NCBI GenBank assembly: GCA_003991915.1
Contig: RQTK01000808.1
Span: 175,491-239,490 of the forward strand
Origin: Elysia chlorotica
Lineage: Eukaryota > Mollusca > Gastropoda > Plakobranchidae
Direction of reading: 5' to 3'
DNA length: 64,000 nucleotides
In this document: piece after piece, positions 26,905-40,200 of the stretch
Numbering within the stretch: the stretch's first letter is position 1
Layout: the number at the start of each line of letters is the position of its first letter
Position numbers and translations under genes: made by a program
The notes under the pieces: model-generated
The model's database searches: none
Told to the model about the DNA's origin: nothing
The model's input: the letters and a program-made list of their open reading frames with translations, nothing else

Positions 26905-29900
26905 CCAATATGACTACTCTTGTTGTTAGCGTCTATACTGTTTTGTTTTAATGGCACATACAGACTATTAAATGTGCCTTTTAAGGACAAATACAGTTAT
27001 ATTTTATCTGAACCCGGCCTGATGAGAGTCACCAAACTTTTAAGCTAGCGGTTGCTGTAGAGGACACAACCTACCAAGGGTTGAAAGGGACTGGGGGCAG
27101 GCTCCATCCACGACATCAAAGGAAGCTTCTTGGCCCACCAGGAAATGCTCTCTCTCTTTGCTGGTAGGGGAGCCTGGAGGGTTCGAAGCTGCAGGCATGC
27201 ACACCAAACAGCAGAGCAAGTGCAAACAATTACAACAGCAACATAAGCGACTAGATTATTTTTGAAATAACAAATTAAATTGTCCAAGTCAAACACCTGT
27301 TTGATTATCATGGCCTTATCTCACAGTTGAGCTCCTGGCCTCATTTTCTCTTGAAACATCACACCCACGTTGTAGTGGATGTGCAATTCAGGCACAATAG
27401 GTAAATGTCTTTGCAACATAAAAAATCTAAAAAGAAATTTGAATAGAGTTGCACAGAGTGTAACAAAGATATTTTATCCTACAACTTGTACACATGCTGT
27501 TAATAGGTGGACATATTTTGAATAAGAGCAAAACAAAATGGCATCACAGCATGGATTTGGTGTCATATTAAGGCGGGTATTTCAACTACCTTCTGAGTAA
27601 AAACATGCAATAATGCATATTTCATAGCAGCATATCCTTTTTTTAGTTGGCTGTTATTAATAAGACCCTAAATCCATCTTCCTTGTTTTCTGTAAAGAAA
27701 ATATTTATCCACAAGATCCTAGCAAGCAAAATTCAAATCTCTAGAGACGTACAGGGTTTTAAGAGGAAGAGCATTCAAGTTTGTTAGTTTGCTTCTTTCT
27801 GAGGCTTCCTTACCTCTGAGTTTCTCAAGCAAGTCTCGGGGGTCGGCGACGATGTTCCCCTCGCTGCTTGATCTGACTAGACAATCTGAGGACGAGGACG
27901 GACAGCGCGAGTGAGATGGAGACGGCTCCCCACTCAGCGACTTCTGCTTGGAGAAGTCCGGCCGTGGCTTGCCTCCAGCACCTGGGGACAACACAAACAT
28001 ATCACAGAGGTAGAAACTTATTGCTTTCACATGATTACTTCTACTGTTTATGTCTTTAATATAAACATTCACTTTAAAAAAAGGGGATATGTAAAAGGAG
28101 TAAGCTGATTTGACGATAAATCCTTTTGTAAATTAAATATAGGAACAACAAATTGCAAGTAGAATTACAATCCTGACAATAAAATCTGCTGTAGAAAATG
28201 CATGTTTGACTTTTGTAGTGCAATCAAACAAGACTAAACTAAATCCAACTTTGTCTCAGTAGGCATGGGTATCTATTTTTAGCAACTGCAAAAGTTTTTT
28301 TTCTTACTTATTCCAATCTATTTGTCTTACCATCACTTTTGTTATGTTTGACATCTCTTTCAAAGGAGCCCTGTGTCTCTGGCGAGGGGGCGCTGTTGGT
28401 CGAGCTTCGCAGCGTGTTCACGGGCTGACTGTCACTGCCACTCCAGCCGCGGGAAAAACTCTTCTCCAATTTTTGGCTTGTCCTAAGGCTTGTTGGTTTG
28501 CCTTTTGTGGATTCTACGGGGACATGCACAACAAATCAGATTTCAAGTCTTGTAATGGTTCAATGTTATCCTCCTCATCTTATTGCAACTGTATTCAGCT
28601 GTATTTCATGGACTCACAGAGAGCAACTTTACAGAAAAGTGATTTACACTCCTGCAAAGGCCTTTTAGCCTTTTCCACTACTTACAACTTGAAGCTTCTT
28701 TGGCATACGCTAGAGAAACTAAATTTCATAAAGAAAATGTGAGACGGGTAACAGTCAAACTTAAGCCTTTCTTATGCATCTACTTTAACTTTAAAACAAA
28801 AAGAAAGATCCACAAACTCTTGAAATATAATTTTCTTCCATGCAGTAAACATAGCCATGTTGTGAAAGACATTTTACCATACCTTTGCCTCTCCTTCTCT
28901 TCTCTTTCTGCTCACTCAGCCGCTCTAAAGGCAGATCATTCAAGTCTAGCCCATACACCTGCCTTGCTAAAACTCTTGTCAACGTTTCCATTGTTTTCTG
29001 CAGAATACATTCAAGAGATCAAAATTTGAAACAATTTTTAGAACAATAGATATCACTCGAAGAGACGAGTCCCATGGATACAGTAATGTTGGTTACTGAC
29101 GTTCTAAATCTCATGTGATATTGCGGTCATTGCTTGCCACCCATTTCTGTGCACACCTGTCTATGCCTACTGGGTGTTTGAGCACCATACATTATCTGGT
29201 ATATTATTGCTATATAATTCAACCAGCTTGCTCTTCCCCTACTCCAGCCGTGTTTACTAACTATCTACTTGTCCTTCCAAAATTACTTCTTGCGGACTGT
29301 CATTTACTTTCACAGCATAGCCAGCTTACCGACCACTCGAGAATGAGCTCGCGCCAAGAGGTCAGGGAGGAGAGGACGGCCAAGAACTCGTCCCACAGGG
29401 CCGCACTGACCAGCACGTTGAGGTTTGCCTTTGTCCACGTCACAATCAGAGTCTGAAACACAGGGTGGCCAAACAGCTCTAGTCAAACCTACAGTCATAA
29501 GGATGTGGCAAACACTTTGCAAGTGTTTATTTTTAGACAAATAAAAAAGCAGATCAAATGCATATTCACACCAATAGTGGAACCTGATACGCTTGTCACG
29601 TAATGTATGTTATCACACAAGACTGAAATAGTCCTGACACATCATTTGAATATTATTCTGCTTTTTAACAATTAAATAACAAATTAAAAAGAGCACAATG
29701 TGAGGAAAGTTCAGTTCTCTTGGCAGAATGAATTGATTCATATCTCCAGAGGACGTGTATTACGACAGTGGGACTCCCTGTATCCAGAGTCTAGAGTAAT
29801 TTGTGAAGTTAAATTGGCGTTGGAGAGGCGTTGTGTGAATTGGTACTGGTTTTGGAGAGGCATGCTGTGAATTTATATTGCCTTGGAGAAATGTGATCTA

Positions 29901-32900
29901 CTTCATATGCTCTTTAGGAGTTCTTTGAGTTTTTTAGCCTACTCTGCCTCGTTTTGAGCCGGTAAGCTTCCAAGCTGTCTGTTACTTTGCCATTGCTATA
30001 TCTCTCTCTTTATATATAACTACATTCCCACCTGTGTATGAACATTCGATTAACCTTCTCTGTCAAGTCGCCCAACTCGTGCTGTGCTGTGTAACTGTCA
30101 CTGCCCGTCGACTTTATGTATTGGAGCTACCTATAAGCTGCTGTTGAGACTCTGTCCATTACATCATTGTCAGACTGCCAGTTCCTCACCGTCTGCGGTC
30201 AACCTGTCTACCATGTCGTTGATCATCGTCAGCTTTACCGTGGTTGCCACCCTGGTGACCGTACCCTTCATCCTTACCTGAGAGTGTCATTATTGCCGGA
30301 GCGTTATCTTTGGACTTTCGTAACTGGATCATCATCGTTGGATCGTCGTCGCCCGGAACTATAAAATAAGTGATTTTCTAGAACCGTCTTAACTACGCAA
30401 TCTAGCCTTTGATCTTAGTTAGTGTTTACGGGTCCTTCAATTGTATTTGAACTAAAGTCGTATGCAGAGTATTTTCCGACGTATTTCATTACTTAACATT
30501 TTGTACTTATATGTATTTGTGTATAATTATCATGTAAAAGCTGATGATTATTATTTGGGTTAATTATATTGCAAACTGCCAACTCTCGTTAGTCATTTGC
30601 TATTTTCATGTGATTTGTCTTGTCCCTTGTTGGTACTAACACCCTTGTCTCATCCAGCCTAACATCTGGAGTGAACACAGTTTAGCTCTCACACACAGTT
30701 TGTAACCTTTTATTTTTTAACATATTCAAATTAAATTCTAAATAAGCATTTTTTTTTTTTTGCACCACATAAGCCAAACAGAAAAGATAATGCTATCAAA
30801 AAATTAGAAAAGTGAACGGAGAATTTGTATGAGCCCTCGGCCGATGAAGTATTTATCTTGAGATGACACCGTGGCAAAGTCACTTTACTGTAGGTGCATA
30901 TTAGCGACAGGAGAAACAGATAATTCTCATGTTCTGCTTCTGTTCAAATATTAAGATCACTTTGCACCATAAATGAAATAATTCATTTCAGAGTATATTT
31001 ACCATTCTTCACATTCTTGCATTTATCATATCTAACTACAAATTCATTGTCAAAATAATATATTTGCCAATTTTAAAACATTTCTTTTACTCTTTACAAT
31101 CAATCTTCACATCTTTTACTCTTTACAATCAATCTTCACTGAAACAAAAGTTAAGTGAGAGAAGGTGCAGGACTGAATAAGCAACTCAAGACCAGCTGCG
31201 GCAGCGAGAGGGTACGTGACTAAATAAGCAACGAAAGACTTGTAACAAGAGGCCATTACCTGAAATATGGGCTGTGCTAGTCTCCCCCCCAAGGTCCTGT
31301 ACCTCTCCACGGGTGGATTGCGCTTCAGAACCCCAGATGTGATTCTCAGAAGCACTTTCAGCATCTGTTCCCTTCAAACGTGAAATGAGAATGATTATCA
31401 TGTCTTAGTGATAAAAAAACTATTACTTAAGGCTTGATTTATAGAGGTTTGTTGGTTAGTTGGTAGATTGGTGGTTTTTCAGTGCCCAGTATCAGCAACT
31501 AGGTTATCTCATCAACAGATTTTGGGTCTAGAGTGCCACATTTAAAAGCAGGTTTCACGTTTTACCTTATTTATTAACAATATGCTCTGCTCGTTACATT
31601 TTGGGGGATTTCTTACAACTTCACAGCTTTGCATAGTATGGGAAATATTTAAAATCTGCTTAAAAGAGTTACACTCAAGTTATTCCCTCTCTTACCATGT
31701 TTGTTGATTCATTTCCACATTCATAACAACGTAGCGGTAGATATTTAGCACTCTTTTACACAATTCAACCTGCAGAAGGAAAAAACAATAGGAAAGGGTT
31801 GCAAATTCTGCCTTTTTGAAAAAAAAAAAAAAAAAAACCATGACATGCATAAGTTCAAAAGAATGTTAATGTTCAACTCAATACCTCTAACATTATTTTT
31901 GTTGTTGCTGAATTTTCGGGATTGTTTGATGACAAAACAAAATTGTCATTATTCTCTTGTACTTTTTGGAGTTTAGAGCAGCAGTATCTACTATTTTCCA
32001 TTTTTTGATTGCTCCAAATCTTTACCTGATCCTGAAGATAAGATTCATCGTCAGCATCGAGCAGGAAAATGTTTGCAGCATTGGTGATGAAAACCTGCAG
32101 AATTTTCTGCAGACCGACCCGCACTTCTTTGTCTTTGTCGTCCCCAGAGTCAGCAAGATCTTGTACCGCGCCCAGGTAAGACCGTGTTCTCAGGTTGCTG
32201 CGGCCGTGAAACCCAGCGCTGGCGCTCTCCGCGTCTGGCGGCGCGAGAAGGTGCTGCACGGACTGGAGGCTTCCCGACGGCGAGTCCTGGAGGCGTTATG
32301 GTTTCAGATCAGAAACATGGTGGAAAACGGCAGCCTCAAATGTGAGTCATGTCATGCATCAGTTGAAACAGGTTACAAACTTTCATTTTTGGTTATTCCC
32401 CTTAATCCCCTAATAGAAGTGAATAGATGTTGAAGATAAACATTTAAAATTCATGAAAGGATTTAGAAATGATGTTTCTATTACAAGTGAAAGGTGAAAT
32501 AATTGAAACATTTTGAGGGTTGAAAGTTATCTATTGTAGACAAAATAAAAAATATAGAAAACACATTGATTTTACTTGAATTGAGAAAAAAAGGAAATGT
32601 TTTGCATTTCAGAACACTGTAAATAAGTTTATAAAAAGTAAAAAATGATAAACAACTAAGACAAAAAGAGCACAAAAGAAATTATACCTTGCAAAAGCAT
32701 ACCATCCTAAATATACGTAGAGCATAAAAGCCATGCACAAAGATAGCAATTTCCATAGTCATTGATGTGCACACACAAACAAAATAGAAGGTATACACTA
32801 TAATACAGGCTACGTCTTTTATTAAAAAATGTGATTAAGTGAGTATATCTTTAACATGCTTACATTTTTATATGTAAAATCATATAAATTCTTAAAGGAA

Positions 32901-34198
32901 AAGAAATTTATATTGATTGTCCTTGAATAATTTAATTTCTTTCTTAAACATTTTTTAAATACAGTTATTTAAAAAAATTTAATAGTTAACAATTCATAGT
33001 GAAAGTTGCATATTCCTTTTTAATCACATAGTAATCAAATTTTTTCTGTTAAACCATTGGAAAGAATGACAATTTCTCCAAATTGTAGACCAATAGTCAA
33101 CATTAACGGATAAAAATAATTACAGTGGATAAAGTGAGGCAGCCGTTCAAACAAGTCTTATTAATAGAAAAAATTGTTTTTCTCTTTATAAAATGGGAAG
33201 AGATTGTTTGAATTTAGATGATTTGTATTTAGCTAAGTTTCCTTAGATTAATAACTAAAATATTTGAAGAAGGAAAAAACACAACGTTGCTCTAATACAT
33301 GTATACAGCCATTCCTATCTCACTGATCACAAAAGCACTAACTGCGTGTCTGCTGTAAGCTGTGGCAATATTCTCATTCACAATTCAAATTATCACCAGT
33401 CTTCTTGGCCATGTTACTTTACATTTTGAACAGGCAATTAAAACTCTTTCTAAGGATACAACACTAATAATGAAGTTAGTTTGCAACAAATTGATACTTT
33501 TGCTGTGTTATATTAGTGGGTTTAAGATGATTCACCATAATATTAGTATAGTGAATACCATAATACATTAAAGGGTGAAGTAGAAAAAAAAAAAGTAAAG
33601 CTTTTTTTCATACCCTTTAGGAAACTGATAACCTAGAGTAGACCTGCATGTGAACCCCAAACCAATTGTCTGAACTTTTTCACCATAGCGGATGTCGACT
33701 TAGTCTCAAGTCACAATCAAAAGAGGTCAGTTTTTAAACTTAGGCAGTGATGTGAACATTTCAAAGTTAACTGATGAGAACATGCTTTATGTTATATTTA
33801 AGGTCTTGAAAAAGTGATCAAGACTGTTTGAAATATGTTGATATCCTAACTATATGAATTGGTTTTGTTTTTCAATTCAATTTCGGTTCAAATTAAACAT
33901 AGTAATTTTGTGCCACTTTTCATATGATTTACATAGAAAGATATATATCTCCTAACTTTGTAACCAATGCAGGTAATCTGATGTATCATGTCGAAATGTA
34001 GCTTGGGGTAAGCGAGAGAGGAAGGAAAGAAAGAGAGAGAGAGAGTGTCAAACTTAAATTTATGGAGAGAAAGAGAGTGTCAAACTTAAATTTATGGAGA
34101 GAAAGAGAGTGTCAAACTTAAATTTATGGAGAGAAAGAGAATAGATAGGGAGAGAGAGAGAAACCAAGAAGTCTAAATTTAAATAAGTAAAGAATGAA

Positions 34199-34250
<52 letters not shown>

Positions 34251-37200
34251 ATCTGCGTTTAGGTAGACTTTTCTAGATCTGCATCAAGCTTGAAAAAAAA
34301 ATAGAGCCCAAAAATTTTTAAGTTTAAATAATAGTGGTTTCCACATAAAATCGGATCTACCAACAGACTCATATTGATTCATATTTCTAATAAATTTAGT
34401 GCATAGGGAATTCCTGGCTGAACTTTCCGGAGTATGACATGATCAGGGCCGTTGAGTCCGACCGAGAAACTTTTAGAGTTAAGTCTAGGACATGACTACT
34501 TTAACTGTGAGAACTCCGATGTGGTAGGATCATATTTTGCAAAACTTGGCCAAATTGAGGTTATGATTATTTTAAAGGAAAGCCGATTGTCAAGAAAAGA
34601 GAAGAAAAAAAACAATATAAACAAGAAATTTGAGAAAGGTGGTTCCAATATTGCGTTTTAAAGTGACTTGAATGTCTCTTGTCAAGCAAAAACTTGAGAA
34701 AAAGAAAGGTGAACAAAAGTTATCGAACTGCGCTGCACATGATCGATTTAAATGTGGAATTGATACACTTCCTTGTTTTATGTCAGTGGAGAGTTTCCAC
34801 CCTAGCTAGTTTTTCAATGACACGCAGATCGAGCTAAAAATAATTTTCCAACAATATTGTCGGCAGTGGCATAGAATGTGCCGACTATTGTCGCAATCCG
34901 ACAATCCACTATCTGCACTTTGAATGCAGGCCATTTAATAGCAAGGTGACGATAATTAGTCGAGCTTAGCCCGTAAAAATTAGCTGACTAGCCGAGATTG
35001 GCGGCATATATGCAGGTCTACTAGAGGAAGGAGGAAAACAGCATTGTGAGGTAGGATCTATAGTGGTTCAACCACCTGTCCCCTCTCCCTCCATCCCTCC
35101 CTACATGAGAGGGGAGGGGAGCCGACACTTTTTGAGAAAACTTCCTAGTCAAGCTTTTGACCCTCTTGCCTTCCGCAGAAGAAAATATTTTGAAGATTAC
35201 AATTGCTGATTTAAAAAAAACACATTTTAATACGAGTAAAGCTGTTCTTGAGGTGGAACTGACGATTCCCTATGAAGTAACTGTGACGTGATTGAATGTG
35301 TTGGGTGATACAGTGCCGCTTCCTTCAACATCATGAAATACAGGTGTTGTGCATGTGCATGTGAGAGGGAAGTAAAATTATTGAATAAAACCAAGATGAC
35401 TTGAAAGTTGTTACTGATATTAATTTTTTTTTTTATTATATCACTGTAATTTTTCAACTTGAATTGTTCGTAAGTAGCTTTTTTTCATTTTGAATGGCGG
35501 TGGTTCTGAGCTCTAACACTTGCAAATATCAATAAAAACAGAAGGATTGTTGAAAGGAGTTACTGGTGTGACAAGTGAAGATAATGTGTAAATTGAAACT
35601 TCTATCACATTGAGAAAAGAGAACTGCGAGAGAGAAGAAAATGAACAAAGATTGCAAAGAAAAGTTGGGATATGATCAAGTCCTAGAAACACAACAACCT
35701 GTGATTGATATTACACAAACTCGCCTCTCCCTAAAGTTCTCGACACATCTACAAAAGACATACATCACAGAAGTGCCTGTCCTCCTCCACAATATCTGAG
35801 AGTGAGCCCTGGTGCAAGTGCTCTCTCCTGCCCAGTGGCTCCCCCTTGCCCGCGCTGGCCGCCTCGTCCAGGCTTGACGTGGAGGTCCCCAGAGGGTGCA
35901 TGGGCTCCAGCATGAACACAGGACGCCCGTCCTCATGCTGCTTTGGTTACAGGAAGACGAGTTACCAGTCAAGTACGGTTAAAGGCATGGGCTTGCCAAA
36001 GATGCCGGCTTGCCAAAGATGCCGAAGAGGAAAACCCATAATGTATGAAAGTGTATGAAGACAGTCAAACAAAATTGTAAAATATACTGTAAGCCTTGCT
36101 TTCCCAACTTAAAACTTGGCTATGGTAATAATAAATAAAAGTTTTTAAAAAAAATTGCATTGGTAAAAATATTAAAAAAACTAACAAAAACTGTGGCATG
36201 CAAGGACAAAAAATGATATTTTTTCATGGAAAGTTATGGAAACTACAAAGAAAATGTATAAAAGAATGATAAAGAGATATTCTGACTTTTTTTCTGACTA
36301 TTCTTTCTTTTTAAAAGGTGACTGATCACCCAAAGCATAAATTATCCTGTGCTGCATAATGTGAAGTTCTCTACAAGAGTAAAAATAAAACAATGAATTT
36401 TTTTTAAATAGTATAACAGTTTAACAAAAAGCTAAAAATTGTCAAGATATTAAATACTTTACCAATGAGAGTGGGTACTATTTTTCTCTGTACATAATTA
36501 TGCTTGAATGAAAAAGGTTTCTAAATGCTGTCTCCTATTTTCCTTTCAATGGTTCTTCAGTCTTGCTACATCGTGAACACTTTGTTTGGACTTTTAAAAA
36601 GTTAATCAAAACCTATTTCTCATTTCAATGTGTTTCTAAGGACAACATGTTAGGGCAAAAGCCAAGGGTCATATCTGAACAGAAGAAAAAAAAAGTTCTG
36701 ATACAAAATATTTTTTTATATGTATAATTATTCTGACATGTATAGAGACTAAGCCTGCAAAAAAGGCAAATTGAATGTATATATAAAAAAAAAATATAAC
36801 AAATTAGTTTTAAAAAATCACCTTATTCTTTCATTAACGTGTTTTCTCAGCTATCATTAAAAACAGAGGCAGCTTTAAAAAAAATGTGTGGCCTTATTGT
36901 AATCTTTAAAGTCTAGATATTTGAAAGTGCACAAATTTTAAGCTGGCCCAACTCTTTTTGACGGTTCAATGATTTTAAGACTTTTTCAAAAGTTATTTTC
37001 CAAGTAAAAACGATATCTTTGAATAGACCTATGGAATGATGGAATGAGACAAAGTTAAAAAAAAAAAAAGATGAAGGGGGAAAAGCAGCTTCTACATGAA
37101 ACCCATAGTCCATTTAAGAAAAAGATTTTTTCAGTGAGGTGCAGGGTTCTTACCTCAGCATCAAATGGGAAAGAACTGGCTTGCATCTTTAATTGATCAA

Positions 37201-40200
37201 GGAATCTTATTAGTCTCTATGTTTTTTACAACTTAATAATATGGTTTTACAATTAATAGTGATAAAATAACACGAAACTAAAAAATGTAAACAAATACTA
37301 AGCATTCCTTTGAGATTTGTTTGTTATACTGATGCTGTCACTCAATACAATGAGGTAACTTTGTTATGGCATTCTTCAAGGCTAGTACAGTTATCAATTA
37401 GTGAGCAAATCATGCAAGCCATGTTGCAAAAACGGTGGGTAGATCATAAATAACTAAACAGAGCATATCTTCCAAAGCAGCGGAGAAACATGGGTACACA
37501 ACAACACCGTTAAGCAACATTTGCACTCTACTGAAATCAGCAAAAACACATTCAAAATTAAAGAGGAACTAAAAAACCACTAACCTGAAACCATTCTTTG
37601 TAAACCTCAATCACTTTTCTTATTGCTGGTGTGTGTCTAAACGACTGAAGCAATGCCTGATTTAAACAGAGATGGAAAACTCGTTGATATTTACAAGTTT
37701 CTAAAGAAATTTCACATATATAATTTACAACATTAAAAACACTACATCTAAAAATTGAAATCGAGAGGGGGGGTCTGAATCATTGCATACATAATTTTAG
37801 TTTATTGTTATATTAGTCACCTTAGAGCAGTCCAGTTTTAAAAGCTTATTTCAAGTGTGATAGAGAAGCTGACCAATCTATGATGAATTACAGTTACAGA
37901 ACCTTTTTCACAATTACAAATGACTTAAGTTTACTTGAGCATGCATTTATGATATTTGAAAGATCTAAAGGATATTGACAGGTTGTGCTGAAAGTATTTA
38001 TATGTTGAAATTAAGTAAAGTAAAACTGAAAAACTTAAAAACTGCATACATAGAAATTAATAGCCCATGGTCCACATAGCGTATCAAGTTTCAAAATTGC
38101 TTGTTACCTTGCTGATTCCAATTGACTGATCGTATTGGTTGACTATTATTCTCAGGTGGGTTGCAATTTGCTACATTGAGACTAACACTTTTCTCTTGCG
38201 GTAGATAAAATTTAAAAATTTTAGTTCAGCCAACTAATGAATAAGTGGTGCTTTCAGGGATCTTCATTTTAAATCAAATTAAAAATTAACATAAATTTGT
38301 TTTGAACTGAATAAAGCTAACCAAGTTATATATAAGACAAGAAGAGCATTACAACATTTTATCAAGCAAAGGTTTGGAATATGACATATTGTTCCCACTA
38401 ACCTGTCTAAAGCATTCGTGGACAATGTTGACATTCTCTCTAGTGGAGAAGAGTACAGCCCTGACTATTTCATACTCCGAGGCTGTATGGAGATCACTGA
38501 AACTGGCCTCCTTGTCTTGCTGGTTCAGGTCTGCGGAGAGAGAAGTTCCTTTGCTGCTGGAGCCAGGCGACGACGGAACCTCCTCATCTTCTTCTGCTGC
38601 CTTCCCGTCATCTCTCAGCTCCCCAGTGTGGGGTGTGTCAGTAAGAAAAGAATAGGACAGACCTCTGAAAAAGGTATAAAACATGCCACTGTAAAATATG
38701 TCAACTATTGGATACCCTTACAATATTTAAAGAAATTAATTTAATCAAAAGGCAGTGATTTTTTTTTAATATAATAAGTTTGGGAAAAAACATAAAAGCA
38801 AAGACGATGTACAAAACAAGTGCATCCAAAGTTTCCCGCATAAAATTATACTCTTCTTACTTTTATTGTTAATGGTAAGAAAGTTCAGTTTTCATATATC
38901 ACCTGTGGATTTCAGGGTTTGGTTTGTGACTAGTGACGGTGAAGTTTGCCAACCAAAATATAAAAGAGTCCCTGCAATTCGACACAACCAGCGGATCATC
39001 TTTCTTGTTCATTGTCTCCTTACTTCTTGCTGTGGGCAATTCTAAAAGAAAAAAAAACATTTGTTACTGTAATAAGAAGGGGTAAAGTGAAAATAAAACA
39101 AAATAAGCGCCACAGTGATTTTTTTTCATTTAAAAAAAAAAAAAAAAAAAAAATTTGTGGACTGACATTGACATGTTATTTTGTCTGTAACTGTATGATG
39201 GGTCTATTCCTTCCTTTCAAACTATTTAAAATAAAATGAACAAATTGGAAGCGCTTATTTACCGAGTTATATAGGCCCTGTGTTTATCAATGAAGTTAAT
39301 CAAGCTGAAATAACTTAACACTCCTGTATATGACAGATGTCTAGATACATAAATCAAACTTCATAGACTTGTTGCATACCATGAACAGGATCATACACGT
39401 CTCGGTACACAAAGTCTGGAAGCAGCCAATGAAGATATTTTGCCTTAAATTTGGTGAATAGAAACCGGAAACTTTGCTCTCGCATTTCTTTATTCATCCA
39501 TTCAATTTTTATGACCTGTAAAGTAAAAGGTTGCTTGTGAAATGTTATCCTTAGCTATTAAAAAATTTCAAATGGGACTTTCAGAATTGCATCAAGCAAA
39601 AAAGTATCTCTATTTTTTAAATCTTCTAGTTAATTGTTAAGCAGGCAAAATTCACTGTTTGCTTGTTTTTTTTTTATCATTTGGCAATAGAAATAATCTT
39701 AGCTTAAATCACTAATGTGCATTTAGTGTCTTTGAAAATGATGTTTGAACCATAAACTTAGTCATATGTAGAAAAAGTTAAATAGATGAAATAATGTACC
39801 TCTGACACCATGTAATTGAGCACACTATCAAGGAAAAATTTGGTCACATTTTCTGAGATTTTGTCAGACTGAGAAGGAGCTTTCAAGATGATTTACACTA
39901 CTATGTGTTTGGAGGATTGGAGGAATGATATATTTATCAATTCTTTTTGCAGCTAAGGCGTCAAGGTGTGCGCCTGTTCCTGATCTGGTACCAGTGTCTG
40001 CAGGACAACGCCAGCAACGAGTGCCACCAGATCTTCCTGCACCTGGTGCCTGGCCTCGACCCCGCCGCCGACCTTGACCTCATGTCCTTCATGACAGACA
40101 GCTCCGTGTCCTCTGACAGTGAGTTCTCCATCGGCTTGTCAAAAACAGGGTCATTGAGAGAAAATTTTCCAACCGTGCTTTGGAATTTACATCCTTTTAC

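Noticed and set aside
31957..32433. 158-residue plus-strand frame
   Set aside because: Shadow of RALGAPA exon 13 on the other strand.
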